A DNA stretch of 32,483 bases from Acidobacteriota bacterium (GCA_013152925.1 JAADFK010000029.1:1-32483), one strand, 5' to 3'; counted from the stretch's first letter, positions 16,644 to 25,239 are shown. Numbers and translations: made by a program. The notes: generated by a model not told the origin, from the sequence alone.

Positions 16644-17114
16644 ATGGTGCATGAAGACGAGATCGTACAGATTGTCCAGAGCATCTGGATGTCCATCCTG
16701 GGACTTGGCATCGTGGCGGATGGCACGAACAGCATGCAGGAGCGGCTGTCCGGGAGGCGGACCCTGACGGCCTGCGTGCACCTGACGGGAGCCTTCGAGG
16801 GAGCGACCCTGGTGTTCTGTACGGCCCGGCTGGCCCGGCGGATGTCCTCCGTCATGTTTGAAACCCCGCCGGAGGCCTTGAGCGTGGAGGACGTTCAGGA
16901 TGCGCTGGGGGAGCTGACCAACATGATTGCCGGCAACGTCAAGCCGCTGCTCGAGGGTAGCTCCCGTCTCTCCCTGCCGTCGGTTGTCGAAGGCCTGGAT
17001 TACCGGATGATCGTGCCGGGGAGCCGGGTCCTCTCCCAGGTTGGGTTTGAGTGCGAGGGGGAGCCCCTGCACGTGACTATCGTCCAGCGTGAGGCTCCGC
17101 CGGCGCCGGCCTGA
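16644..17114 (+). CDS. cheX: CheX-type CheY-phosphate phosphatase
   Basis: 156 residues with the CheC/CheX/FliY fold. The single E-x-x-N catalytic motif is at E90-N93 (ELTNMIAGN), as in CheX; CheC proteins usually carry two such motifs. It would dephosphorylate CheY-P and terminate the signal, replacing the CheZ of enteric bacteria. AGGGGG lies seven bases before ATG 16644, which is preferred over the TTG one codon earlier. It is the last gene of the operon. The neighbour beyond it is convergent, with a hairpin between. Confidence 0.85.
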   Translation: MVHEDEIVQIVQSIWMSILGLGIVADGTNSMQERLSGRRTLTACVHLTGAFEGATLVFCTARLARRMSSVMFETPPEALSVEDVQDALGELTNMIAGNVKPLLEGSSRLSLPSVVEGLDYRMIVPGSRVLSQVGFECEGEPLHVTIVQREAPPAPA

Positions 17115-17123
17115 GCTCGAGTC

Positions 17124-17150
17124 CCGGGCGCCGTCACAACGGCCGCCCGG
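17124..17150. terminator. Hairpin between convergent cheX and the ATP-grasp gene
   Basis: CCGGGCG (17124-17130) pairs with CGCCCGG (17144-17150), extended by CCG/CGG with one bulged C around the loop TCACAA. It fills most of the 43-base gap between the two stops and is nearly symmetrical. There is no T-run on either side, so it is not a standard intrinsic terminator, but it could help stop transcription or protect both messages. Confidence 0.4.
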
Positions 17151-17157
17151 CGGGGGA

Positions 17158-19452
17158 TCACTCCAGGTAGGCCAGGGCGCGGTCTTCCTCGCCGTCCATG
17201 ATGATCTGGAGATGGAGGCCACCCGTGACCTCGGGGACGTTGATGACGCGGACGATTTCCTCCATGTCGGCGAACTCGGGGACGATGCGGCCCAGGGAGC
17301 TGGGAGATCCCGTCAGGAACTCGTCGTTCCAGATGACGCCGGGATCGTCGGGGTAGAGTGGCAGGTAGGCGATCTCCGACTCCACCAGGTCCTGGAAGAA
17401 GTGGGTGCCGAAAGAGACGTCGGGGACGTACGAGCCCTTCTTGCGGGCGATCTCCACCAGCAGGGAGGTGTGGCAGATGTCCGCGTAGGTGATGGGAACG
17501 CCCAGGCGGATGTCGCCGCGGCTCCCCCAGCGGCCGGGCCCCATGAGGATGAAACGGCGGGGCGGCAGGGCGCCGTTGACCGCGCCCACGGCCCGGGCGA
17601 CGCGTCGCATGGCCTCGTCGGTTGGGAGGCGCTCGTAATCCCGGGGATCCACGAGGACGATCCATTCCTGGTCCACGATCTGCCCCGTTTGGACGTACCG
17701 TTCGGCGGAGAAAACCCGGCGTTCGGCGGGGATGCTCGCCGGGATGGAGACACGCTGGGCCGAGGCCCGGTGGCTCAGGGCGCGGCACTGGAGAAGGTTG
17801 AGATCGGTGCCGTCATGGGCGAACTCGATGTCCACGGGCTCTCCGAGGCCTTCCTCCAGAAGGTCGAGCATGGCCTTGAGCCTGGTCGGATCGCCCGAGC
17901 GGAGCAGTCCATCGAATGTGACGACGAGCTCCTCGGGCTCGAACTGGGCCATGACACCGATCAGCGGCAGGATCTGGCCATCGCGGTAGATGGAGAACAC
18001 CTTGTTGGCGAGAGGGAATCGCCGCCCCACGCGGCGCATGAACGCGGGCAGGGGAATCGAGTCGAAGCCGCCCTCGTTGAGGTCGACCACGTCGATGGTG
18101 TGCTGGCTGTACCTGTAGACCTCGTCGGGTTGTTGGACGGCCCGGAGGGTCGGCTGCTCGAGGGCCACCAGGACGGGGTAATCGTCGCCCGTCCGGTCCA
18201 CGGCGCGGGTGCCGAGGCCCACCACCAGCCGGGCCATGCCGTCGGTCCGTTTGATGCGCGGCGCCCACCGCATCTCGCACAGTGAAAAGGCGACGCCGGC
18301 GAAGGAGGGGAAGACCATGCCGCCCATCTCCTGGCCGACGACCCGCTGGATGAGGATTCCCATCTGCTCCTGGAAGTCCAGGAGCCCGCGCTCGCGCCGG
18401 TACTCGATGGGGTCGGGCCCCAGGGTGGAGGCGTAGACCTCGGCGATGGCATCCTCGAGCTCCTCGATTCGCTTCTTCATGGGGCCCTGGTTGAGGATAA
18501 ACAGGCTCTTGTACTTGCCCGAGAAAGCGTGGCCGATACGGTCCTCCAGCAGGCTGGAGGACCGGACGACCAGGGGCCCCTCCCCCATCTTCTCGAGCAT
18601 CTCGCGGAGACCCTCCTGCAGGACGGGCGGGAACGAGCTGCTCTTGAACAGGCGCTGGATCAGCGGGTACTCCTGCCGCACCTCCTCGACGGGACGGTAC
18701 TTGATATGGATCAGCTCTTCGAGGCCGTTGTGCTCCATGAACTCCAGGATGCCGTTGGAGGGGATGAACCAGGACTCCGGGATGATCACGTTGTCGTCGA
18801 ACCGGCCATCCTCCCGCGCGCGCATCAGGATGGAGCGGGCCAGGACGAGGCCGGCCGCCTTGCCGCCGATCCGCCCCTGGTTCCCCTCGGTCCTGACGAC
18901 CCTGTCGAGGAGCCAGGCGATGTCGCGCACCTTGACGTAACGCTTGGCCACGGAGATGAAGGCCAGCGACTCGGTCATCAGGCGCCGGACGAGTGCGGCT
19001 CGGGTCCCCGTGACATCGGCCTGGGGCACGACGGCCTCGTTGGGGGCGAAGCTGAGAAAGCGATGGATCCGCTGCCGAAGGTCCTCCAGGGGCGTCTCGA
19101 AATCCTCGGCGGCACGGGCCACGTCGTAGGCCAGGTCCGTCTTTTCCACCTGGAGAATGATGGCGTTGATCTCGTCGGCGCTCAGGTGCCGCTCGGCGTG
19201 CTTGATGGCCAGCTCGTAGAAGGTGCGGCTGGAGCCCGAGGGGAGCTGCTGGAGGGGCCGGTTGGGGTCGTCACGGCGGCGCCGGACACCCAGGCGCAAG
19301 ATGACGGCGAACTCGTCGTCGAGCTCATCGAGATCGATCAACCCGCGGCGGTGCATTTCGGTCAGGAGGGTGCGGCAGGCCCGCTCCGCCAGCCCGGGGC
19401 GCCGCCGGTTGAGATCCTCCAGGCGTTCCCTCCAGGACGGCCCCCCGGTCAC
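17158..19452 (-). CDS. PEP/pyruvate-binding (PPDK N-domain, ATP-grasp) protein
   Basis: 764 residues. An N-terminal helical region of about 190 residues with no known role precedes a nucleotide-binding domain of the pyruvate phosphate dikinase/PEP synthase type: GGKAAGL at 196-202, VRSSSLLED at 296-304 and FSGKYKS at 310-316. I see neither the phosphohistidine swivelling domain nor the PEP-binding barrel of real PPDK or PEP synthase. The last third carries GPGRWGSRGD at 638-647 and other conserved-looking blocks of unknown role. It probably transfers phosphate from ATP to an unidentified partner. The GTG at 19452 is chosen because GGAGGG lies eight bases upstream and because a promoter (19494-19522) falls inside the longer open frame. 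Confidence 0.85.
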   Translation of the reverse strand: MTGGPSWRERLEDLNRRRPGLAERACRTLLTEMHRRGLIDLDELDDEFAVILRLGVRRRRDDPNRPLQQLPSGSSRTFYELAIKHAERHLSADEINAIILQVEKTDLAYDVARAAEDFETPLEDLRQRIHRFLSFAPNEAVVPQADVTGTRAALVRRLMTESLAFISVAKRYVKVRDIAWLLDRVVRTEGNQGRIGGKAAGLVLARSILMRAREDGRFDDNVIIPESWFIPSNGILEFMEHNGLEELIHIKYRPVEEVRQEYPLIQRLFKSSSFPPVLQEGLREMLEKMGEGPLVVRSSSLLEDRIGHAFSGKYKSLFILNQGPMKKRIEELEDAIAEVYASTLGPDPIEYRRERGLLDFQEQMGILIQRVVGQEMGGMVFPSFAGVAFSLCEMRWAPRIKRTDGMARLVVGLGTRAVDRTGDDYPVLVALEQPTLRAVQQPDEVYRYSQHTIDVVDLNEGGFDSIPLPAFMRRVGRRFPLANKVFSIYRDGQILPLIGVMAQFEPEELVVTFDGLLRSGDPTRLKAMLDLLEEGLGEPVDIEFAHDGTDLNLLQCRALSHRASAQRVSIPASIPAERRVFSAERYVQTGQIVDQEWIVLVDPRDYERLPTDEAMRRVARAVGAVNGALPPRRFILMGPGRWGSRGDIRLGVPITYADICHTSLLVEIARKKGSYVPDVSFGTHFFQDLVESEIAYLPLYPDDPGVIWNDEFLTGSPSSLGRIVPEFADMEEIVRVINVPEVTGGLHLQIIMDGEEDRALAYLE

Positions 19453-19493
19453 GAGCCCGGCCCTCCGGCGGCGGTGTGCAGCACCATGGGGCC

Positions 19494-19522
19494 ATTGTAA
19501 ACGGCCGGCGGCGATGTGGAAA
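19494..19522 (-). promoter_or_regulatory. Sigma-70-like promoter of the ATP-grasp gene
   Basis: On the minus strand TTTCCA (19517-19522) and TACAAT (19494-19499) are 17 bases apart, matching the housekeeping consensus at four and five of six positions. This is the best promoter in the window. It lies just beyond the terminator of the upstream operon and gives a leader of about 35 bases to the GTG at 19452. Confidence 0.6.
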
Positions 19523-19529
19523 AGAATTG

Positions 19530-19556
19530 AAAAAAGGGGGCGGACCGGCCGCCCCC
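19530..19556 (-). terminator. Intrinsic terminator of the ABC/DUF4340 operon
   Basis: Read on the minus strand, GGGGGCGG (19549-19556) and CCGCCCCC (19536-19543) form a perfect eight-base stem with a five-base loop, followed directly by six T residues (19530-19535). The stem begins ten bases after the DUF4340 stop codon. It is a textbook rho-independent terminator and sets the end of the minus-strand operon. Confidence 0.92.
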
Positions 19557-19565
19557 GGGATCGTA

Positions 19566-20990
19566 TCAACGGGCCGGCTGTGCGTCAGGTTGCTTCGCCG
19601 TCTTCTTGACAGGTTCCGGCGTCGGTGTCGGCTTGGCCTTCTTCAGGGCGTCCAGATCCCGGAAGAGGCTCTCCGCCTCGTCGAGCGGCACCCCCATGAC
19701 CGTGTCCCGGGCGCTGACGGTGACCAGCGCCTTGTGTCCCTTCCTGGCGAAGGGCTTTCGGAACACGAAGGTCACCTTTGGTCCTTCGGCCGCCTTCTTT
19801 TCCTTTCCCTCTGCCGTGCTCGAGGGCGAGAGGACCAGGGTGATCCGGCCGATCTCGGGCGTGGAGGTCGTGACAAGGTCGAAATCGGTCGCCTTCATCT
19901 GGGACAGCTTGCTGAGGCGGGAGAGCACCGCGGAACCGTCGGCCTCAGAGCCGTCGGCCAGCTTCCAGACGCCGCCGCTGCGGTCGAGCGTGACGGTCTT
20001 TCCGCCGGCGCTGATCTCCAGGTGATCAACATCCCAGCTGTCGAAGGGGTAGAGCACCGGGCTCCGCCAGAGGACCGGGGCCTTGCCCAGCCGGACCTGG
20101 CCCTTGTCGTTCACCCAGAAGAGGTCCTTGCCGTTCGAGCGGCAGGCCACCTGCTTCGCACCGTTGACCTCGCGGGTCTTCCCGAATTCCAGCTCCACCG
20201 GCTTGGCGCCGTTGGTACGCACGATGGTCACGGTGCGCTCGGGATGGTCGAGGCCCAGGGCCCCAAGATCGGCCTTGGCATCGAGGAATTCCTTGATGCG
20301 GATGCCGTTGATGTCGGTGATCAGGTCCTCCACGTGCCGCCGGTCGGCCAGGTCCTTGATGGGATCGAGGAGGCGCCAGAGGCGGCCATCGCGGACGACC
20401 TTGATGTGGTCCTCGCCGGAACGGATGTCCAGGGAGGCCACCTTCGAGGGTGAGACATCGACGACGCTGTGGGAGCGCCAGGCGTCCAGATCCTTGCCGA
20501 GATCGTTGGCGAACCAGCCGGCGCAGAGCAGGATCTTCCCATCGCCCCGGGTAACGGCGCGGTTCGAGCCCAGAGCGGTCTTCGTTCCGACCTCGAGCTT
20601 GAAGGTCTTGCCGTCCTTGGTCGTCAGCTCGACCTTCATGGGCGGCGTGTCGAGACCGTAGAGCTTGGGATCGACTTCCCCCTTGGCAAAGGTCCGTTCG
20701 GCCTTGAGGTTGACGAGCTGGCTCAGCAGCGCCCCGACGGCGCCGTCGTCCGCCGGCCCCTGGATGGGTTGGACCAGCCGCCACGTGCCATCGTGCTTCT
20801 CCAGACGGAAGTGACCATGTTTGTTGGTGATCTCCAAGGCCGTCACCTGGTCACGATCGAGCTTGGGCAGGACCTTGTCCGCCTGCTGGCGGGCCTCCTC
20901 GGTGGTGGGCATCTTCCGCTCGTAAAGGTAGATCCAGGTGCCCAGCGCGAGGACGACGGCGGCGAGGATCAGCAGTCGCGAGCTTCTCAT
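19566..20990 (-). CDS. DUF4340 domain protein of a Gld-type ABC cluster
   Basis: 474 residues. One N-terminal membrane helix (about 5-22, ending IYLYERK) is followed by a long extracytoplasmic region. That region repeats a motif of the type 'hydrophobic-Glu/Asp-Ile...dGtWrL..P', e.g. TWRLVQPI and LWRLLDPI, and a LYGLDTPP element; all are typical of DUF4340. Ala/Lys/Pro-rich tail. Proteins of this family regularly follow GldA, GldF and GldG-like genes, and their molecular role is not known. The start lies 14 bases after the GldG-like stop, so they are co-transcribed. A strong terminator follows, making this the last gene of the operon. Confidence 0.9.
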   Translation of the reverse strand: MRSSRLLILAAVVLALGTWIYLYERKMPTTEEARQQADKVLPKLDRDQVTALEITNKHGHFRLEKHDGTWRLVQPIQGPADDGAVGALLSQLVNLKAERTFAKGEVDPKLYGLDTPPMKVELTTKDGKTFKLEVGTKTALGSNRAVTRGDGKILLCAGWFANDLGKDLDAWRSHSVVDVSPSKVASLDIRSGEDHIKVVRDGRLWRLLDPIKDLADRRHVEDLITDINGIRIKEFLDAKADLGALGLDHPERTVTIVRTNGAKPVELEFGKTREVNGAKQVACRSNGKDLFWVNDKGQVRLGKAPVLWRSPVLYPFDSWDVDHLEISAGGKTVTLDRSGGVWKLADGSEADGSAVLSRLSKLSQMKATDFDLVTTSTPEIGRITLVLSPSSTAEGKEKKAAEGPKVTFVFRKPFARKGHKALVTVSARDTVMGVPLDEAESLFRDLDALKKAKPTPTPEPVKKTAKQPDAQPAR

Positions 20991-21004
20991 GGCCGACCCC
21001 CTTC

Positions 21005-22522
21005 CTAGTGACGGCGCCGGCGCCAGACGAAGATGCCGATGACGATGACGGCGGCCGGCATGAACAACAGGGTGATCAGGAGGATCATGTTGAGCTGCTG
21101 CCGGGAGAGGAAGAGGCTGACGTGCTCCACGGCCCGCGGCGGGATACCGAGGGCCTGCTCCCGGTGGGCCAGCCAGTTGAAGGTGTTGAGCGCCAGGGTC
21201 AGGTTGCCGGCGTTTTCGATCTGCCCATCCGTCAAGAAGTCGGAGTCGCCGAAGGCCACCAGACGGAAGCCCATCTCCTCCTTCGCGGTCGTGGAGTCCT
21301 TTGTCTTGGCCGCGTCACCGGAGGGCGTTTCTGCCTTCGTGGTGTCCTTCTTCTCCGCGTCCTTGCCCTGGACCACCACGGCCACATCGACCGGCCCGGC
21401 CAGGTCGTCGGCGTCCTTGGCGACGGGCACCCCCTTGAGGAGCTGCGCCAGGTTGGTCTCGCCCCAGCCCTTGGATGAGGTCTTGACGAGAGCGCGCGCC
21501 GTCCAGCCCGGTCCGCTGAGCGGCTTGAGGGAGCGCGTGACGGGGAAGAGCACCGCCATCCCCTCCAGGCCCTGGGTGATGGGATGAGGGATGAAGTCCG
21601 TCAGGTAGACCGCCGAAAGGTCGAAGAAGGGTAGACGCCGGGAGGGGTCGATGACGAGATCGTTCTCAACCTCGACACCGTGGTCCTTGAGGAGGGGCTC
21701 GAGCCGGGTCATCTTCATGGTGCCGTCCCTGGCGATCAACGGGTCGAGGCAGACGACGAGACGGCCGCCGCCGTCGAGCCAGGATCCCAGCACCCTGATC
21801 TCGTTCTCGGCAAAGGGGGCCGTCGGGCCAAGGATGGCCAGGACATCGGCGTCTTTCGGTACCGCGCCTGACAGGAGAGAGGTGTCCGCGGTCTTGACGT
21901 TCTCCCGCTTGAGCGCTTCCTTGAGGGCTCGGATGGTCCGGCCGCGCTCCGTGGCGGCCAGGGAGGCCTCGCCGTGGCCGGTGACGAAGTACACCTTGGG
22001 AACCGTCGGCGCCACCAGGGAGAGGATCGCCGAGGTGAACATCTCCTCCCCCTTGAAGGCCTTGACCGTCGGCCGCTGGCCCATCTGCATACCCGAGTAG
22101 TCGTACTCGGCCATCTGCTCGGAGGTGACGTACTTCGTGCGGTCCCCCACGGCGAAGACAACGGTGTTGGCCGCCGAAATGCCGTACTGCTGGGCCAGCT
22201 GCTTGGTCTTCAGAGGCTCCTTTTCCGGGTCGATGTACTCGACCTTGATCTTGTCCGAGGCGGCGGCGTATCGCGAGAGCAGCTCGTGAACCTGGTCGTA
22301 CAGGCCCGAGGCGGGAGTCATGAAGACCACGACCTTGACCTCATCCTTGAGGTTGTGCAGGACGTTCTCGCTCTTCTCGGAAAGGGTGTAGAGGTGGGAC
22401 TTGGTCCAGTCCATGCGGCGCCAGTGGCGGGCGCCGAGCCAGTTGACCATCAATGTCAACGCGATGAGCAGGATCACGGCGGTCAGGCCGGTGGTCATGT
22501 TCTGGAGATTCTGCTTTCTCAC
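21005..22522 (-). CDS. GldG-like ABC-associated extracytoplasmic protein
   Basis: 505 residues. One N-terminal membrane helix (about 13-31) is followed by a DWTKSHLYTLS stretch of the kind that opens GldG-type proteins. The large soluble part contains VYFVTGHGEAS and, after DVLAILGPT, GGGRLVVCLDP. A charged Lys/Asp/Thr-rich insert lies at about 395-425, and a C-terminal membrane helix (about 478-498) ends in RRRRH. In Bacteroidetes GldG partners GldA and GldF in a transporter linked to gliding; in other phyla the same set has no proven substrate. The GTG at 22522 has GGAGGTGA five bases upstream, and the permease stop is four bases away. Confidence 0.9.
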   Translation of the reverse strand: MRKQNLQNMTTGLTAVILLIALTLMVNWLGARHWRRMDWTKSHLYTLSEKSENVLHNLKDEVKVVVFMTPASGLYDQVHELLSRYAAASDKIKVEYIDPEKEPLKTKQLAQQYGISAANTVVFAVGDRTKYVTSEQMAEYDYSGMQMGQRPTVKAFKGEEMFTSAILSLVAPTVPKVYFVTGHGEASLAATERGRTIRALKEALKRENVKTADTSLLSGAVPKDADVLAILGPTAPFAENEIRVLGSWLDGGGRLVVCLDPLIARDGTMKMTRLEPLLKDHGVEVENDLVIDPSRRLPFFDLSAVYLTDFIPHPITQGLEGMAVLFPVTRSLKPLSGPGWTARALVKTSSKGWGETNLAQLLKGVPVAKDADDLAGPVDVAVVVQGKDAEKKDTTKAETPSGDAAKTKDSTTAKEEMGFRLVAFGDSDFLTDGQIENAGNLTLALNTFNWLAHREQALGIPPRAVEHVSLFLSRQQLNMILLITLLFMPAAVIVIGIFVWRRRRH

Positions 22523-22526
22523 GGCG

Positions 22527-23270
22527 TCACCTCCCCTTCTTCCATTCCAGCGATTTTGTGGCCAGGTAGAGGAACAGCAGGCCGACGGAGAGCTGGTAGA
22601 CGATGTGGCGCGTGTCGACGATGCCGCGGGCAAAATCGTCCATCTGCGTCCACAGATTCATGTAGCTGAGGGCACTCTTGAAGAAGGAGGAGGAGACCAC
22701 CAGCTGCTCCAGCAAGCCCACGGAGAAGAGGGCCACCGTGGCGGCGAAGGCCAGGATCGCGGCGATCAGCTGGTTGTTGGTCAACGTCGAGGCGAAGGTG
22801 CCGACGCCCAGGAAGAGGAACCCCAGCAGGAGGATCCCCAGGTATCCCGCCGCCACGGGTCCGAGATCGATGGCCGAGTGGCTCTTGAGAATCAGGACGT
22901 AGACGATGGTCGGCAGCCAGAGAATCACGTAAAAGCCCAGGGCGGCCAGGAACTTCCCGGCGATCACCTGGCCCTCGGTGACCGGCGCCGTCAGCAGCGG
23001 CTCGAGGGTCCCCGATCGGAGCTCCTCGGCGATCAGCCGCATGGTGATGACGGGAACGACAAAGAGCAGGAAGAGCCAGAAGAAGATGGTCCCGCCGAAA
23101 AACAGCCGGAGCGGGGTCATGGCCTGGGTTCCAGGCTGGTTGAGGAAGGAGACGATCAGGTAGAAGATGTAGCCCTGCATCAGCAGGAACGCCGTCATGA
23201 CCATGTAGGCCAGCGGCGAGGAGAAGTAGGCGATCAGCTCGCGGCGCACGATGGCCAGTACCTTGCGCAT
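22527..23270 (-). CDS. ABC-2 type transporter permease (GldF-like)
   Basis: 247 residues with six hydrophobic segments and the N-terminal REL-x-AYFSSPLAY pattern characteristic of ABC-2 permeases of the GldF/NosY group. It contains EELRSGTLEPLLTAPV, the cytoplasmic coupling motif of the family. It would form the membrane channel energised by the ATPase encoded just before it. The ATG at 23270 has GGAGG upstream and starts one base after the ATPase stop, so the two are tightly coupled. Substrate unknown. Confidence 0.94.
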   Translation of the reverse strand: MRKVLAIVRRELIAYFSSPLAYMVMTAFLLMQGYIFYLIVSFLNQPGTQAMTPLRLFFGGTIFFWLFLLFVVPVITMRLIAEELRSGTLEPLLTAPVTEGQVIAGKFLAALGFYVILWLPTIVYVLILKSHSAIDLGPVAAGYLGILLLGFLFLGVGTFASTLTNNQLIAAILAFAATVALFSVGLLEQLVVSSSFFKSALSYMNLWTQMDDFARGIVDTRHIVYQLSVGLLFLYLATKSLEWKKGR

Positions 23271-23271
23271 C

Positions 23272-24246
23272 TCACACCTCCTCGGCAACCGGTTCGGGCG
23301 CCGTGGGCCGATCCGCCGGTGCGGCGGCGTCCCGGGTCGTCAGCCGGACGAAGACGTCCTCCAGGGAGGCTCGTTCGGCCACCAGCTCGGTCAGGACCCA
23401 GCCCCGCTCGACGGCCAGGTGGAAGACGGACTCTCGCGGATCCGTGTCGGCCTGGTGTTCGATCCGGTAGAGGTCCGCTCCGGCCGGCGTCACCTGGAGC
23501 ACGCCGGGGAGCGCCGCCAGGGCTTCCTGGGCCTGGCCGTTGGTGCCGCTCAGCTCGACCCTGAGCGCCGGGTTGCCCACGAGGCGGGTCTGGAGGTCGG
23601 CGGGGGTCCCGTCGGCGACGATGGCGCCGTGGTCGATGATCAGAACTCGCTCGCAGACCTGCTCCACCTCCGGGAGGATGTGGGTCGAGAGAACGACGGT
23701 GTGGTCGCGGCCCAGCTCGGCGATCAGCTCGCGAACCTTGATGATCTGGTTGGGGTCGAGGCCCACCGTGGGCTCGTCGAGGATCAGGACCGGTGGCCTG
23801 TGAACCAGGGCGCCGGCCAAGCCGACCCTCTGGCGGTAGCCCTTGGACAGGGTCCCGATCACCTGGCGCCGGACGTCGGCGAGCATGCAGCGCTCGATGA
23901 CGTACTCCATGTTCTCCCGGACCTGGGGGCGCGGCACGTCCTCGATGTCCGCCCGGAAGCGAAGGTACTCGTCCACGCGCATCTCCGGGTAGAGCGGCAC
24001 GTTCTCCGGCAGGTAGCCCACCTGGCGCCGAAGGCCCACGGGATCGCTGTCCAGATCGATCCCCGCCACGACGACCCGGCCCCGGGTGGGCCTGAGAAAG
24101 GCGGTGATCATCCGCATGGTCGTTGTCTTCCCCGCCCCGTTGGGTCCGAGGAATCCGAGGACCTGCCCCTCCGGGACGAAGAAAGAAAGGTCGTCCACCA
24201 CGGGCGTGTCCACGAAGGTCTTGCTGAGATGTTCCACTTCAATCAT
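23272..24246 (-). CDS. ABC transporter ATPase (GldA-like)
   Basis: 324 residues. Walker A at G34-T42 (GPNGAGKTT), Q-loop Q75, signature L133-Q139 (LSKGYRQ), Walker B ending D157-E158 (LILDEP) and H-loop H189 are all intact, so it should hydrolyse ATP. The C-terminal 100 residues form the extra domain found in GldA/DrrA/NatA-type ATPases. It drives the permease encoded next in the operon. Ribosome site GGAGG precedes the ATG. The 166-base region separating it from the FHA gene holds two stem-loops. Confidence 0.95.
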   Translation of the reverse strand: MIEVEHLSKTFVDTPVVDDLSFFVPEGQVLGFLGPNGAGKTTTMRMITAFLRPTRGRVVVAGIDLDSDPVGLRRQVGYLPENVPLYPEMRVDEYLRFRADIEDVPRPQVRENMEYVIERCMLADVRRQVIGTLSKGYRQRVGLAGALVHRPPVLILDEPTVGLDPNQIIKVRELIAELGRDHTVVLSTHILPEVEQVCERVLIIDHGAIVADGTPADLQTRLVGNPALRVELSGTNGQAQEALAALPGVLQVTPAGADLYRIEHQADTDPRESVFHLAVERGWVLTELVAERASLEDVFVRLTTRDAAAPADRPTAPEPVAEEV

Positions 24247-24284
24247 CAGCCGGAACCTCCTCCTGAAACGTGGATTCGATCGCT

Positions 24285-24353
24285 GGCTCCCCCTCAGGGG
24301 TCAGCCCCATCGTTGGCATGGAAGCAAGAATCCTGCCGGTTTCGGCTGCCAAC
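24285..24353 (-). other. Structured leader between the FHA gene and the ABC ATPase gene
   Basis: GTTGGCA (24312-24318) and TGCCAAC (24347-24353) form a perfect seven-base stem. It encloses a second hairpin, GCCG-GTTT-CGGC (24335-24346), which stacks directly on the right arm. Beside it GGCT-C-CCCC-TCA-GGGG-TC-AGCC (24285-24306) forms another stem-loop. All lie in the 166-base gap 24247-24412, about 40 bases or more from the ATPase start. There is no T-run, so read-through from the FHA gene is possible. It may be a processing site, a stabilising element or a regulatory leader. Confidence 0.4.
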
Positions 24354-24412
24354 CGCGGATCGTGGGGTGGAAGCCGCCGCGCCGAAACGGCACGCGGGCG
24401 CCAAAACTGCGC

Positions 24413-24967
24413 CTACGTCTCTCCCAGCTCCGTCACCAGGAACATCAGCGTGGTGGCGCCGATGGTGAACTCGCCCTGATGGCCCAGGACGGCGTGCTCG
24501 ACGCGGTCGCCGCTCACCCAGGTGCCATTGGTGGACTCCAGGTCCGTCAGGGTCGCCTGCTCCCCCCGGATCTCCAGCATGGCGTGGCGGCGCGACACCT
24601 CGGCGTCGCGGATCTGAATGTCCGAACCGGCGCCACGGCCCAGGTAAACGCGGGGCTTGGTCAGCGTGTGGACCCGGCCGGCATCGGCGCCGGCGAGAAT
24701 CGCCAGGGAAAACCGGATGTCCCGGGGAAGCTCGGGCAGTGGCGGAAGCTCGGGGTTTTCGGGGGTGGTGACGCGGTTGACCAGCGGCGTCTTGGCCTCC
24801 CTGGGTCCATCGCCCGTCCCGGTGGAGTCCATGGTGTCGTGGGCCGGATTCTTGACCTCGAAGACGTCGCCGCAGCGGGGACACCTGAGCCGCTTCTTTG
24901 TGGCGCTTCCGAAGCGCGCTTCGTCATACTTGTAGACCGCACGGCACTGGGGACACGTCACCTGCAT
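24413..24967 (-). CDS. FHA domain protein with N-terminal zinc ribbon
   Basis: 184 residues. C5, C8, C29 and C32 form a zinc ribbon of the MJ0042 type (CPQCRAVY, RCPRCGDVF). A Pro/Thr-rich linker leads to an FHA domain (about 100-180) with the phosphothreonine-binding residues in GRGAGSD, SRRH and STNGT. FHA domains read Ser/Thr phosphorylation, which implies a Ser/Thr kinase elsewhere in the genome. It is first in line before the Gld-type ABC genes, 166 bases upstream, and may regulate them or simply be a neighbour. The ATG has GAGGGGG upstream. The 272 bases to the divergent isomerase gene hold the start signals of both genes; apart from CATAAT at 25202-25207, a possible -10 for the isomerase gene, I see no clear promoter. 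Confidence 0.92.
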   Translation of the reverse strand: MQVTCPQCRAVYKYDEARFGSATKKRLRCPRCGDVFEVKNPAHDTMDSTGTGDGPREAKTPLVNRVTTPENPELPPLPELPRDIRFSLAILAGADAGRVHTLTKPRVYLGRGAGSDIQIRDAEVSRRHAMLEIRGEQATLTDLESTNGTWVSGDRVEHAVLGHQGEFTIGATTLMFLVTELGET

Positions 24968-25239
24968 TCCAACCCCCTCAAGCTACGACCATGGTACCAC
25001 CGGGATGCCCCGGAATGAGACACAGGGAGGGGGGCCTGCGAGCGGGAAGGGGCGGTAAAGGCGCTGTTTCCACAGCAACTCTCTCAGGTGACAGGTCGTG
25101 GAGGGGTCTCGAACGCTCGTCAAAGTTTTGTCAAGGGCCGGTCGTCCCTGGCCCCTGACCGCTTTCGTGGCCCGGAAACACGGCCCCGGCCGCCGCTGGT
25201 GCATAATGCCGGAGCCGGGATCGCCGGCGGGAGGACATC

